Below, piece after piece: positions 1 to 5,573 of a stretch of 8,020 bases of DNA. A program made the position numbers and the translations under genes. This DNA is from a candidate division Zixibacteria bacterium DG_27 (GTDB lineage: Bacteria > Zixibacteria > MSB-5A5 > DG-27), in assembly GCA_001302725.1 (NCBI GenBank), contig LIZU01000040.1, forward strand, positions 1 to 8,020, read 5' to 3'. Within the stretch, counting starts at the first letter, position 1. The number at the start of each line of letters is the position of its first letter. The notes under the pieces are model-generated. The model was not told where the DNA came from and did not search any database. It saw nothing but the letters and a program-made list of their open reading frames with translations.

Positions 1-135
1 CAAGCGAATCCCCGAGGTTCCCCTGCGCCCAGTGAACCTCACCAGACAGGCATCGACACCGTCCGCAGATGTTCCGGAGTTCAGCCCCACCACCAATCTC
101 TCTTTCTTACTGAGCAATTTCCTGAGGGCGGACAT
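1..135 (-). CDS. anmK: Anhydro-N-acetylmuramic acid kinase, N-terminal fragment (runs off the left edge)
   Basis: AnmK phosphorylates 1,6-anhydro-N-acetylmuramic acid with ring opening to give MurNAc-6-phosphate in cytoplasmic peptidoglycan recycling. Forty-five codons are visible. From an ATG at 135-133 they read MSALRKLLSKKERLVVG and then LNSGTSADGVDACLVRF. The stretch GLNSGTSADGVD (residues 17-28) matches the family's N-terminal phosphate-binding motif GLMSGTSxDGxD, with Asn in place of the usual Met. The frame stays open to base 1, so the rest of the gene (normally about 370 residues in all) lies outside the window. The start overlaps the end of the NagZ gene by 29 bp, and no strong Shine-Dalgarno precedes it, so translation is probably coupled to nagZ. 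Alternative in-frame starts are TTG at 117, TTG at 96 and GTG at 93 or 90. The motif and the NagZ neighbour support each other. Confidence 0.85.
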   Translation of the reverse strand, partial: MSALRKLLSKKERLVVGLNSGTSADGVDACLVRFTGRRGTSGIRL

Positions 136-1105
136 ATCTTGTCTTGAAATCTAATATCTTGGCGATGGCGCGGTCAACTCTTTCCCGATTTAACCCTCTG
201 TTCGTATATGCTTTTCTAACGGATTCTAAGGCCTCTTTCTGAGCCTCCAGGTCTCTGCATATGAGCAAAAGTTGATGTCCGGCACTCAGGGCTTCCACGG
301 CGACCTCCGGGATGGAGTGCCTCTCCCCAATACCCCTCATAGTCAAATCATCGGTGATAACCAGACCCTCAAATCCCAATTCCCTCTTCAGACAATCATC
401 GATTACCTTTGCTGAGAGGGTCGCCGGCAGGCTTTGGTCAAGAGGAGAGCAAATCATGTGGGTGCTCATTACGAAGTGGACTCCGCAAGAGATCGTCTCC
501 CTGAAGGGGGCGGCATCCGTCTGGGACCACTCCTGGTGGGAGATCTCTACTTTGGCCAACTTGAAATGGGGATCTTCTTGAGACCTCCCTAATCCGGGGA
601 AGTGCTTGGCGCAGGCGGAAATCCCCGCCGATTGAATGGCCTCGACGGCAACTGTGCCTAACTGTGCCACCAGCTTGGAATCCTCACCCAAGCAGCGCCC
701 CTTCAAGACGTGGTGGTCAGCACCCCCGGGGAGATCCACAACTGGAGCCAGCTGGACGTTTATGCCTGAATCCTTCAAAGTCCTTGCGGTTCGGGAAAAT
801 GCCTCTCGCACCTTCTGAGGGGCATCTCTGGAGATGGATAGGTCTTGGTCGGTGAGAGTCGGCATGTTGTCTTTGATCCGGTTAAGTCCGCGAACCTCCT
901 GGTCAATCATTACAAATGGAGGCACCTCCCCCAGGGAGCCAATACGGCGGGTTAGCCGCCTCAAATCGGCGAGGCCCTCGAAGTTCTCCTCGAAGAGAAT
1001 AACACCTCCGATTTGGTTGCCGCTGAAGAAACCCTCAGACTCTGAAGACAACCCTCTTCCCGAGAGGCCCAGAATGAAAAGCTGTCCTAAGTAATCAGCG
1101 GTCAT
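107..1105 (-). CDS. nagZ: Beta-N-acetylhexosaminidase, glycoside hydrolase family 3 (NagZ-type)
   Basis: This is a single-domain GH3 enzyme of about 332 residues, the usual NagZ length. NagZ hydrolyses GlcNAc-1,6-anhydroMurNAc muropeptides in the cytoplasm. In 332-residue numbering, visible motifs are GQLFILGLSG near the N-terminus, IDQE (Asp68), GRCLGED (Arg137), KHFPGLG (Lys167, His168), the flexible-loop Asp-Pro-His at 178-180 that supplies the NagZ general acid/base dyad, and VITDDLTMRGI with the nucleophile Asp252. I chose the ATG at 1105 because AGGA lies 6 nt upstream and homologues begin close to the GQLFI motif. The frame is open up to a GTG at 1165, but that codon sits only 2 bp below a TATAAT box and inside a palindrome, so the extra 20 residues are probably untranslated leader. 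The EGGRV segment after DQE is replaced by VRGLN. The stop overlaps anmK, so the two genes form one recycling operon. No signal peptide is visible, which fits a cytoplasmic enzyme. Confidence 0.9.
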   Translation of the reverse strand: MTADYLGQLFILGLSGRGLSSESEGFFSGNQIGGVILFEENFEGLADLRRLTRRIGSLGEVPPFVMIDQEVRGLNRIKDNMPTLTDQDLSISRDAPQKVREAFSRTARTLKDSGINVQLAPVVDLPGGADHHVLKGRCLGEDSKLVAQLGTVAVEAIQSAGISACAKHFPGLGRSQEDPHFKLAKVEISHQEWSQTDAAPFRETISCGVHFVMSTHMICSPLDQSLPATLSAKVIDDCLKRELGFEGLVITDDLTMRGIGERHSIPEVAVEALSAGHQLLLICRDLEAQKEALESVRKAYTNRGLNRERVDRAIAKILDFKTRYVRPQEIAQ

Positions 1106-1145
1106 TAGATATCCTGTCTTTCCATCGACTCGCGGGCGTTTTGGG

Positions 1146-1174
1146 TTGACATAAAATGTCATCACTTATTATAT
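1146..1174 (+). promoter_or_regulatory. Sigma-70-type promoter candidate for the zinc-ribbon/DUF72 genes
   Basis: TTGACA at 1146-1151 is followed, after a 17-bp spacer, by TTATAT at 1169-1174 on the plus strand. The expected start near 1181 coincides with a GGAGG sequence and lies about 27 nt before the GTG of the zinc-ribbon gene. It faces the nagZ promoter and shares its -10 bases, so the two promoters should compete. Confidence 0.4.
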
Positions 1175-1194
1175 CATTCTGGAGGATATGTCAA
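1168..1194 (-). promoter_or_regulatory. Sigma-70-type promoter candidate for nagZ-anmK
   Basis: On the minus strand a perfect TTGACA (1194-1189) is followed after 15 bp by a perfect TATAAT (1173-1168). With a 17-bp spacer the -10 hexamer would be TAATAA (1171-1166). Either reading places the transcription start near 1160, giving a leader of about 55 nt before the AGGA/ATG at 1105. Both boxes match consensus, but the 15-bp spacing is short. Confidence 0.5.
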
Positions 1195-1202
1195 CCGTTT
1201 AA
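1181..1202 (+). other. Strong ribosome-binding site with a four-codon mini-ORF (MSTV)
   Basis: GGAGGA at 1181-1186 stands one base before an ATG at 1188-1190, which reads Met-Ser-Thr-Val and then TAA at 1200-1202. The GTG of the zinc-ribbon gene follows 5 bases later in another frame and has no Shine-Dalgarno of its own. The arrangement would allow termination and re-initiation onto the GTG. It could also be chance or the trace of an indel in the gene's start. The GGAGG-ATG spacing is tight, so translation of the mini-ORF is uncertain. Confidence 0.3.
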
Positions 1203-1207
1203 ACTCT

Positions 1208-1348
1208 GTGCACTGTCCCCGCTGCAAGACGAAAATGAAGGAGGAGAAACGCTCCTTCCACAAGAGGCGTAAGTGGGTCTGCAGAAGATGCGGTATGGTG
1301 AAGTTTCAGAGAACCGCAAGAACAAAGGAAACAGGGAATAGGAGATAG
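1208..1348 (+). CDS. Small zinc-ribbon protein (46 aa, CxxC...CxxC)
   Basis: From a GTG at 1208 the frame encodes a 46-residue, very basic protein beginning MHCPRCKTKMKEEKRSF and containing KWVCRRCGMVKFQ, ending at TAG 1346-1348. Cys3, Cys6, Cys25 and Cys28 form two CxxC knuckles 18 residues apart, the layout of a treble-clef or zinc-ribbon fold that binds one Zn2+. The CPRCK and CRRCG spacing and the rich Lys/Arg content suggest nucleic-acid or ribosome contact, but no specific function can be named. GTG is the only plausible in-frame start, since upstream there is no ATG, GTG or TTG in this frame for at least 60 bases. No direct Shine-Dalgarno is seen. The DUF72 gene begins 37 bp downstream on the same strand, so the two are probably co-transcribed. 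The last dozen residues look less constrained than the ribbon. Confidence 0.6.
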   Translation: MHCPRCKTKMKEEKRSFHKRRKWVCRRCGMVKFQRTARTKETGNRR

Positions 1349-1385
1349 AGGACAAGGAGTCACTCTGAACCGTGGACTTTGAACC

Positions 1386-2186
1386 ATGAGGGAAGAGGCA
1401 AGAACGGGTCTCTCGAAGATTGAGTTCAAGATCGGCACCTCCGGTTACAGCTACTGGGATTGGAGGGGGAAGTTCTATCCTGTTGACGTCAAGGGGAGCG
1501 ATATGCTCTCCTATTATAAAGACCATTTCGATTGTGTGGAGATAAACTCCACCTATTATCGTATCTGTTACCCCTCCACATTTCAAAAAATGCTCCAGAG
1601 GGTGCCGAGGCATTTCGAGTTCATCCTGAAAACCCATAGAAGCTTCACGCATATACGCAAGGATATTGAAGCTCCCACTGAGAAGTTCTGCCAATCGATC
1701 GAACCCCTCTTAGAAGCTGAACAGCTCAGGGGAATCCTGGCACAGTTCCCAAGATCTTTCCGGAACAGCCGTGAGAATTTCGAGTATCTGCAAAGGGCGA
1801 AAGGTCATTTCCCTGGTATGCCTCTCTTCGTTGAGTTCAGGCACGGTGGCTGGCTGAGGCAGGAGACTTTCAGGATGTTAGAGGAGGTGGGGATGCATTA
1901 TTGCAGTGTGGATGAGCCCCAGCAGGAGGGTTCTCTGCCTCCTGAGCTCCGGGTCGTGGGCAAGTTGGGTTACATCCGTTTTCACGGCAGAGACCCCAGA
2001 GCTTGGTATGACTACCCTTATTCTGAAGACGAGCTTCGAGGCTGGCTTGACCAGATAAAGAGCTTGAAGGAGAGCCCGGAAAAGATTTACATCTTTTTCA
2101 ACAACGGGGTGGAGGCCAGGGCGGTCGAAAATGCCATCGCCATGAAAGAGTTGCTGAAGAGACTCTCCGAACAGGATGATGGTTAA
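1386..2186 (+). CDS. DUF72 (YecE-like) TIM-barrel protein
   Basis: This 266-residue protein is full length for the DUF72/YecE family. Family motifs appear in order: IGTSGYSYWDWRGKFYP (16-32), FDCVEINSTYYR (48-59), FILKTHRSFTH (79-89), ILAQFPRSF (117-125), VEFRHGGW (149-156), YCSVDEP (172-178), YIRFHGR (196-202) and IYIFFNN (234-240). Known structures of the family are TIM barrels with a conserved polar pocket, but to my knowledge no reaction is established. Superfamily resemblance to sugar-phosphate isomerase-type barrels is only a hint. No signal peptide or membrane segment is visible, so it is probably cytoplasmic. The first 13 or so residues precede the conserved core and are typical of a variable tail. 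Start ATG 1386 has no good Shine-Dalgarno, and translation may follow from the zinc-ribbon gene 37 bp upstream. A hairpin terminator candidate lies about 45 bp after the stop. Confidence 0.9.
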   Translation: MREEARTGLSKIEFKIGTSGYSYWDWRGKFYPVDVKGSDMLSYYKDHFDCVEINSTYYRICYPSTFQKMLQRVPRHFEFILKTHRSFTHIRKDIEAPTEKFCQSIEPLLEAEQLRGILAQFPRSFRNSRENFEYLQRAKGHFPGMPLFVEFRHGGWLRQETFRMLEEVGMHYCSVDEPQQEGSLPPELRVVGKLGYIRFHGRDPRAWYDYPYSEDELRGWLDQIKSLKESPEKIYIFFNNGVEARAVENAIAMKELLKRLSEQDDG

Positions 2187-2228
2187 TTGTGCTGGTTAAT
2201 AGTCAATACTTAATAGTAAGTAGCTCAT

Positions 2229-2280
2229 GTAGCTTGCCGGGGGCGTCGCCATCCGACATGACCACTGGCAAGCTGCTTTT
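2229..2280 (+). terminator. Rho-independent terminator candidate after the DUF72 gene
   Basis: GTAGCTTGCCGG (2229-2240) can pair with CTGGCAAGCTGC (2265-2276), giving 12 base pairs including two G-U wobbles. TTTT (2277-2280) and a C run follow. The 24-nt loop can form a further 4-bp GTCG/CGAC stem. On the minus strand the wobbles become A-C mismatches and there is no T run, so the structure is oriented for plus-strand transcripts. The long loop and short T tract keep confidence moderate. Confidence 0.5.
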
Positions 2281-2307
2281 CCCCCTCACAAAGCTATGGA
2301 TCGGTTT

Positions 2308-3093
2308 CTATGCTCGCCGGTCAGCGAAATCAAGAAGAGCTTCTCGCCGGTGCCTGGAAACGGCGATGAACTTCAACCCCTCCTCTTCCCAAACCAGGAG
2401 GTTGAATTCGCGGATGCTAGCAAAATGATATTCCCGATTGCGGTAAGAGACTGTCTCCATTTGCGGGCAGGTTAGCTCCCCCTGACGACAGATGAAAAGC
2501 GAGATCCCCACCTCGTGCGTGGAGAAATATGCCAAGCCCACTTTGCAATTACATATCTGCAGAACCTCGCCGCCCTTCAAAATCGCCCCGGAGCGAGCAT
2601 AAGCCGCTAAAGAGGTCTGGAATCCCAACTCTCTTTCCAGATGGGAGGAGACAGACTGAGGGTCAGAAGAGCTGTAGATCAGCCCCTCCGTTGAAGACTC
2701 AGCCCGAATATGGTTCTGGAGCAGAATATCAAGGGGCTCTTTGCGGTTCGCATCGGAGGTGAAAAGGACGATCGCCAGAAAAACCACCACCAGACCGATC
2801 GGCGCCAAAACCAGTGCTGGACGGAAGAAGGGACGCTTTCTGGAGAGGGGAAATGAAGTTCGGGGCTGTTCCAGCTGATCGATGCGGTCGAGTATCGCCG
2901 ACCGCAGCTCTGGAGGGGCTGTTTCTTCGGGGATTCTATCGACGAAAAGGCTCTGGAAACGCCGCTCGAATTCGAATGTCCTGAGGCAGGAGGAGCACAC
3001 CTTCAGATGAGATTCAACCCGACTAAGGTCCAACTGCTCCAGCTCCCCGTTGAGGTAATCGTACAGAAGTCTTTGGGCTTCGCTACAGTTCAT
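2308..3093 (-). CDS. Membrane anti-sigma factor with an N-terminal zinc-finger (ZAS/zf-HC2) domain
   Basis: The product (261 aa) should bind and hold the ECF sigma factor encoded just upstream. Residues 1-40 carry the ZAS signature: Cys3, then His29-x3-Cys33-x2-Cys36 (HLKVCSSC). A charged linker follows, then one hydrophobic helix at about 93-111 (ALVLAPIGLVVVFLAIVLF) and a 150-residue C-terminal domain probably outside the cytoplasmic membrane. That domain resembles the sensor part of other RseA/ChrR-like anti-sigma proteins, with a glycine-rich strand followed by FNLLVWEEEGLKFIAVS (230-246). It holds four cysteines (181, 183, 202, 209), including a CNC pair. ATG 3093 was chosen because it sits directly before the ZAS motif, overlaps the sigma stop as ATGA, and has GGAG just upstream. 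An upstream ATG at 3141 in this frame lies inside the sigma gene and adds 16 unlikely residues. The inducing signal is unknown. Confidence 0.85.
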   Translation of the reverse strand: MNCSEAQRLLYDYLNGELEQLDLSRVESHLKVCSSCLRTFEFERRFQSLFVDRIPEETAPPELRSAILDRIDQLEQPRTSFPLSRKRPFFRPALVLAPIGLVVVFLAIVLFTSDANRKEPLDILLQNHIRAESSTEGLIYSSSDPQSVSSHLERELGFQTSLAAYARSGAILKGGEVLQICNCKVGLAYFSTHEVGISLFICRQGELTCPQMETVSYRNREYHFASIREFNLLVWEEEGLKFIAVSRHRREALLDFADRRA

Positions 3094-3701
3094 CGCTCCG
3101 GAGAATCGCTGACTATCCCCTTGGCTTTGGCATATTCCCACAGGTTTTTCTGCAGGAGCTTCCGCCCCCGGAACAATCGAGATTTAACCGTCCCCAGTTG
3201 AATCCCCAGGGCCTCGGCTATCTCCTGGTAAGAGAGATCCTCCAAGAGGGACAAAACCACCACCTCCCGGAACTCCTGGGGCAGGTCCTCGATCGCCTTT
3301 TTCACCTCGACGTCCATGACGCGATCGAAGAACCGCTTCTCGGGATCGGTGGCTGCCCTTTTGCCCTCCTTACCCTCGATCTGTTCGTAAAGGGAGAAGA
3401 CCTCTCCCTCATCGTATGTCAACCCCGAGGGTTCTCGCGACTTGCGGTGATACTCAGTTATATAGATATTGGTCATAATCTTTAAGAGCCAGGCCTTACA
3501 GTTGGTTCCCGACTCGAAGCGATCGAAAAAGCGATAAGCCTTAAGGAAGGTCTCTTGCACCAAATCCTCCGCTTCGGTCGGCTCTTTGGTCATCCTCAAA
3601 GCTGAGCGATAAACCGCATCCAGGTGGAGAAGCGCCTCTTTCTCAAACCGCCTCTTTCTGTTGTCACCCTGCGCGCTGGGAGAGTCTTTTCTCTTTATCA
3701 T
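3090..3701 (-). CDS. ECF-type RNA polymerase sigma factor (RpoE/SigR-like)
   Basis: This 203-residue sigma-70-family protein has only regions 2 and 4. Region 2 spans about 24-90, with EAEDLVQETFLKAYRFFDRF for -10 recognition and core binding, then GTNCKAWLLKIMTNIYITEY. Region 4 spans about 133-185, with the helix-turn-helix LSYQEIAEALGIQLGTVKSR that reads the -35 box. The linker between them is rather long (about 90-132) and acidic-basic mixed. The sequence resembles sigma factors that pair with zinc-containing anti-sigma proteins, and the next gene encodes one, overlapping by 4 bp (ATGA), so production of the two is coupled. ATG 3701 is the only usable start, because a stop occurs upstream in frame with no other start codon between. 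No clear Shine-Dalgarno is seen. Possible promoters, including an ECF-like element, lie 65-130 bp upstream. Confidence 0.93.
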   Translation of the reverse strand: MIKRKDSPSAQGDNRKRRFEKEALLHLDAVYRSALRMTKEPTEAEDLVQETFLKAYRFFDRFESGTNCKAWLLKIMTNIYITEYHRKSREPSGLTYDEGEVFSLYEQIEGKEGKRAATDPEKRFFDRVMDVEVKKAIEDLPQEFREVVVLSLLEDLSYQEIAEALGIQLGTVKSRLFRGRKLLQKNLWEYAKAKGIVSDSPER

Positions 3702-3765
3702 CGGCGGAGCAGCTAAAGAGGCGGGCTGCCCACCAGAAGGCTCTCACAACCGCTTCCTTAGCTGA

Positions 3766-3791
3766 AACTCAATCAGGGATTATTAGTTCCC
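3766..3791 (-). promoter_or_regulatory. ECF-type promoter candidate upstream of the sigma gene
   Basis: On the minus strand GGGAAC (3791-3786) is followed after 17 bp by GTT (3768-3766). This resembles the GGGAA(T/C)-N16-18-GTT elements read by RpoE/SigR-like sigma factors. It would start transcription about 60 nt before the sigma ATG at 3701, consistent with autoregulation. The GTT half is short and could occur by chance. Confidence 0.35.
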
Positions 3792-3804
3792 GCAAGGGAA
3801 TTAA
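3783..3804. repeat. Short hairpin between the permease and sigma genes
   Basis: On the plus strand TTAGTTCCC and GGGAATTAA pair over 9 bp (one G-U) around a GCAA loop. On the minus strand, in the direction of the flanking genes, the G-U becomes an A-C mismatch and no T run follows, so it is not a canonical terminator for the ABC operon. The right arm on the minus strand contains the GGGAAC of the ECF-like promoter. The gap at 3702-3863 holds no other convincing terminator. Confidence 0.3.
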
Positions 3805-3827
3805 GGTGACGCCGCCAGATTTGTCAA
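3799..3827 (-). promoter_or_regulatory. Weak housekeeping promoter candidate upstream of the sigma gene
   Basis: A perfect TTGACA (3827-3822) is followed after exactly 17 bp by TTAATT (3804-3799), which matches TATAAT in only three of six positions. It could supply basal transcription of the sigma/anti-sigma pair. The -10 match is poor. Confidence 0.25.
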
Positions 3828-3863
3828 GCGCTATTGTCGGGGCTTGGGAGGCTCGAGAGGCAG

Positions 3864-5573
3864 TCAAAAATCGCTTCTCTTCTCCAGAGATGACAATCCC
3901 AATTTGAGAGGCAGAAAGATGGCAACGAGATTGAGCGCCAGCATCATGATCGAGGCCCGAAAGACTTCTAGAGGGGAGAAATCGAGCCCCGAGGAGAGAT
4001 GCAGGGTGTAACGATGCACCGGTATCGCCACAATGAAGACCATCAAAGCAACATAGAACAGGGACAACACCGCGGTCAACATTCCCCCGGAGGAGGAGGC
4101 GATCTTCCCCGGATTTCGCTCCGAGAAATTGGCGAAGATGGCTCCGCACCCGGTGGCTAAGCTGGTCAAACCCAAACTCATCAGGAAAATCCCCAGGCCG
4201 GTCAGAGCCATCATCAGGCCGGAGAGATAAAGCATCCTGTTGGAGCAGTAAGCCAGAATCTCCGCCAGGATGAGAAAGATGACGAAGGAGATTCCGAATT
4301 TGCCCCAGAAAAGCCTCCTCAAAGAGAGGGGGGAGCTCCCGATCGACCAGATGTTGGCTCCCTCCATGCTTATGGAAGGGAAAACGAACCTCACCGCCAG
4401 GGTGGCCAATATGAAGCCACAGAAGGCGAAATTCGCGAAGGTAATAACCGTCTCCCAGAGTTGTTGCCCTCCAAAGGTGAGGGGAAGTTGGCCCAGATTC
4501 ACCAGATAGAGAACCAGCAAGACCAAAAGGATGGTGAATTGTGCCCACTGGCTCGGCTCCCTCACAAAGAGTTTTAGATCCTTCACCACCAAGGCCCTGG
4601 TGTCGGGAGGAAGCCACCACAGGGGATCGAATCCTAACCAGAACCCCGCTTTTCTCCTCCGGGCTCTCCTTTCTGCTTTCCTGCTGGAGCTTCTCTCCTC
4701 GGAGGCCAGCCACCCTTTGAAATAGATCTTCTCTGAAAGCAACAAGAGCATCCTGAAAAGAAAGATGGTAGTGGTGGCCAAGGCGAAGAGGTGAACGAAG
4801 AGCTTCTGGAGGTCCCTCACAGTTAAAGCCTTTAAGCCCTCGGAGAGCCAAACATGGGGCATATATGAGAAGGACACCGCCTTGAGATTGGAAAGATAGC
4901 TGTTTAATATGCGGAAATCCTCCAAAGAGCTCAAAGAGAGGCTTCGGGGGTTGTTTGCCTGGAGATATAGCCACGTCGCCAAAGCCACCAGCGCCACCAA
5001 GGGCAGGATTATGTTGATCGGTCTGGTGAAACGGCGCAAGTAGAATAGCAAAAGGGAGGACCCCACGCCCAAGGTTGCGGGAATGAGCACAAACGGAATT
5101 AGGCCCAGCGAGAACAGCGTCAGATATTGCCACCATCGGAATTCGTGCACCTCTCCGTAGGAGGCCAAAAGCGGCAGAGCCAGAAAAAGGAAGGCCCAGG
5201 TGGAGTAGGTGGAGTTGTCAACAAAGCGAGCTATAAAGGTGTTCAGATGCTCGGTAGGCAAAGAGAGCAGAAACTCCGTCTGTTTGCTCTTAAAGAGGGT
5301 GGAGAGGGAAATCACCAGGTTGGAGAGGATTAGCATCATGAAGAACGTCAGCATCGCCAGCGAGACCACCTTGTCCATCAAAAGGGAACCGATCTCGTGA
5401 AGTCCACTGAGGTAGGTGAGGATGTAATGAAAAAACCAGTAAGCCCCGGCGAAAAGGAGAATGCCCACCAAGAGATTCACCCCCAGGCGCAGAATGTTTT
5501 CCAGCCGGGGGGCAAAAAACCCCCTTCTCGAATTCTGGATCTTGTATCTGAGTATGAGGGCAAGCTCTTTCAT
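3864..5573 (-). CDS. ABC-2-type transporter permease, about 12 membrane helices
   Basis: The product is a 569-residue integral membrane protein and the partner of the ATPase encoded immediately upstream. Hydrophobic segments lie near residues 30-54, 66-94, 124-138, 150-178, 186-204, 257-279, 344-360, 376-402, 424-443, 452-480, 496-518 and 538-556, about twelve in two sets of six. A basic cytoplasmic stretch (290-310, rich in Arg/Lys) separates the sets. Recognisable blocks are FLLSLPT (101-107), KDLKLFVREPSQW (331-343) and FPSISMEGANIWSIGSSPLS (398-417). These resemble the large single-chain permeases of the putative ABC-2 family (Pfam ABC_tran_2, PF16949, from memory). The transported substrate cannot be told from sequence. 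ATG 5573 overlaps the ATPase stop as ATGA and has no Shine-Dalgarno of its own, which implies translational coupling. It is the last gene of its operon. Confidence 0.85.
   Translation of the reverse strand: MKELALILRYKIQNSRRGFFAPRLENILRLGVNLLVGILLFAGAYWFFHYILTYLSGLHEIGSLLMDKVVSLAMLTFFMMLILSNLVISLSTLFKSKQTEFLLSLPTEHLNTFIARFVDNSTYSTWAFLFLALPLLASYGEVHEFRWWQYLTLFSLGLIPFVLIPATLGVGSSLLLFYLRRFTRPINIILPLVALVALATWLYLQANNPRSLSLSSLEDFRILNSYLSNLKAVSFSYMPHVWLSEGLKALTVRDLQKLFVHLFALATTTIFLFRMLLLLSEKIYFKGWLASEERSSSRKAERRARRRKAGFWLGFDPLWWLPPDTRALVVKDLKLFVREPSQWAQFTILLVLLVLYLVNLGQLPLTFGGQQLWETVITFANFAFCGFILATLAVRFVFPSISMEGANIWSIGSSPLSLRRLFWGKFGISFVIFLILAEILAYCSNRMLYLSGLMMALTGLGIFLMSLGLTSLATGCGAIFANFSERNPGKIASSSGGMLTAVLSLFYVALMVFIVAIPVHRYTLHLSSGLDFSPLEVFRASIMMLALNLVAIFLPLKLGLSSLEKRSDF

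Larger units (their letters stand above)
1144..1196. repeat. Inverted repeats in the divergent promoter region (operator candidate)
   Basis: A perfect 10-bp inverted repeat, GGTTGACATA (1144-1153) and TATGTCAACC (1187-1196), brackets both -10 regions. Nested in its left part is a tighter palindrome, TGACAT-AAA-ATGTCA (1147-1161). There are thus three half-sites: TGACAT at 1147, ATGTCA at 1156 and ATGTCA at 1188. The outer arms contain the -35 boxes of both divergent promoters, so part of the symmetry follows from two facing TTGACA boxes. The inner palindrome does not, and it lies near the expected nagZ transcription start, a typical repressor position. Binding by any regulator is inference. 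Confidence 0.4.

Noticed and set aside
1106..1165. Upstream extension of the NagZ-type protein to GTG 1165 or ATG 1162
   Set aside because: The GTG lies directly below the -10 box and inside the palindrome, and has no Shine-Dalgarno. ATG 1105 has AGGA at good spacing and fits the family's N-terminus.
1191..1694. Minus-strand open frame covering the zinc-ribbon gene and the start of the DUF72 gene
   Set aside because: The plus strand here carries recognisable protein motifs, and the minus-strand translation shows none.
3094..3141. Sixteen-residue extension of the anti-sigma factor to ATG 3141
   Set aside because: It lies fully inside the sigma gene. ATG 3093 gives the ATGA overlap and places the zinc-finger Cys at residue 3.
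3769..5136. A 455-codon open frame on the minus strand overlapping the ABC permease gene
   Set aside because: It lies in a different frame of the permease, whose frame encodes a coherent set of membrane helices and family blocks. The alternative product is a Gly/Pro/His-rich sequence with no domain pattern and has no supported start.
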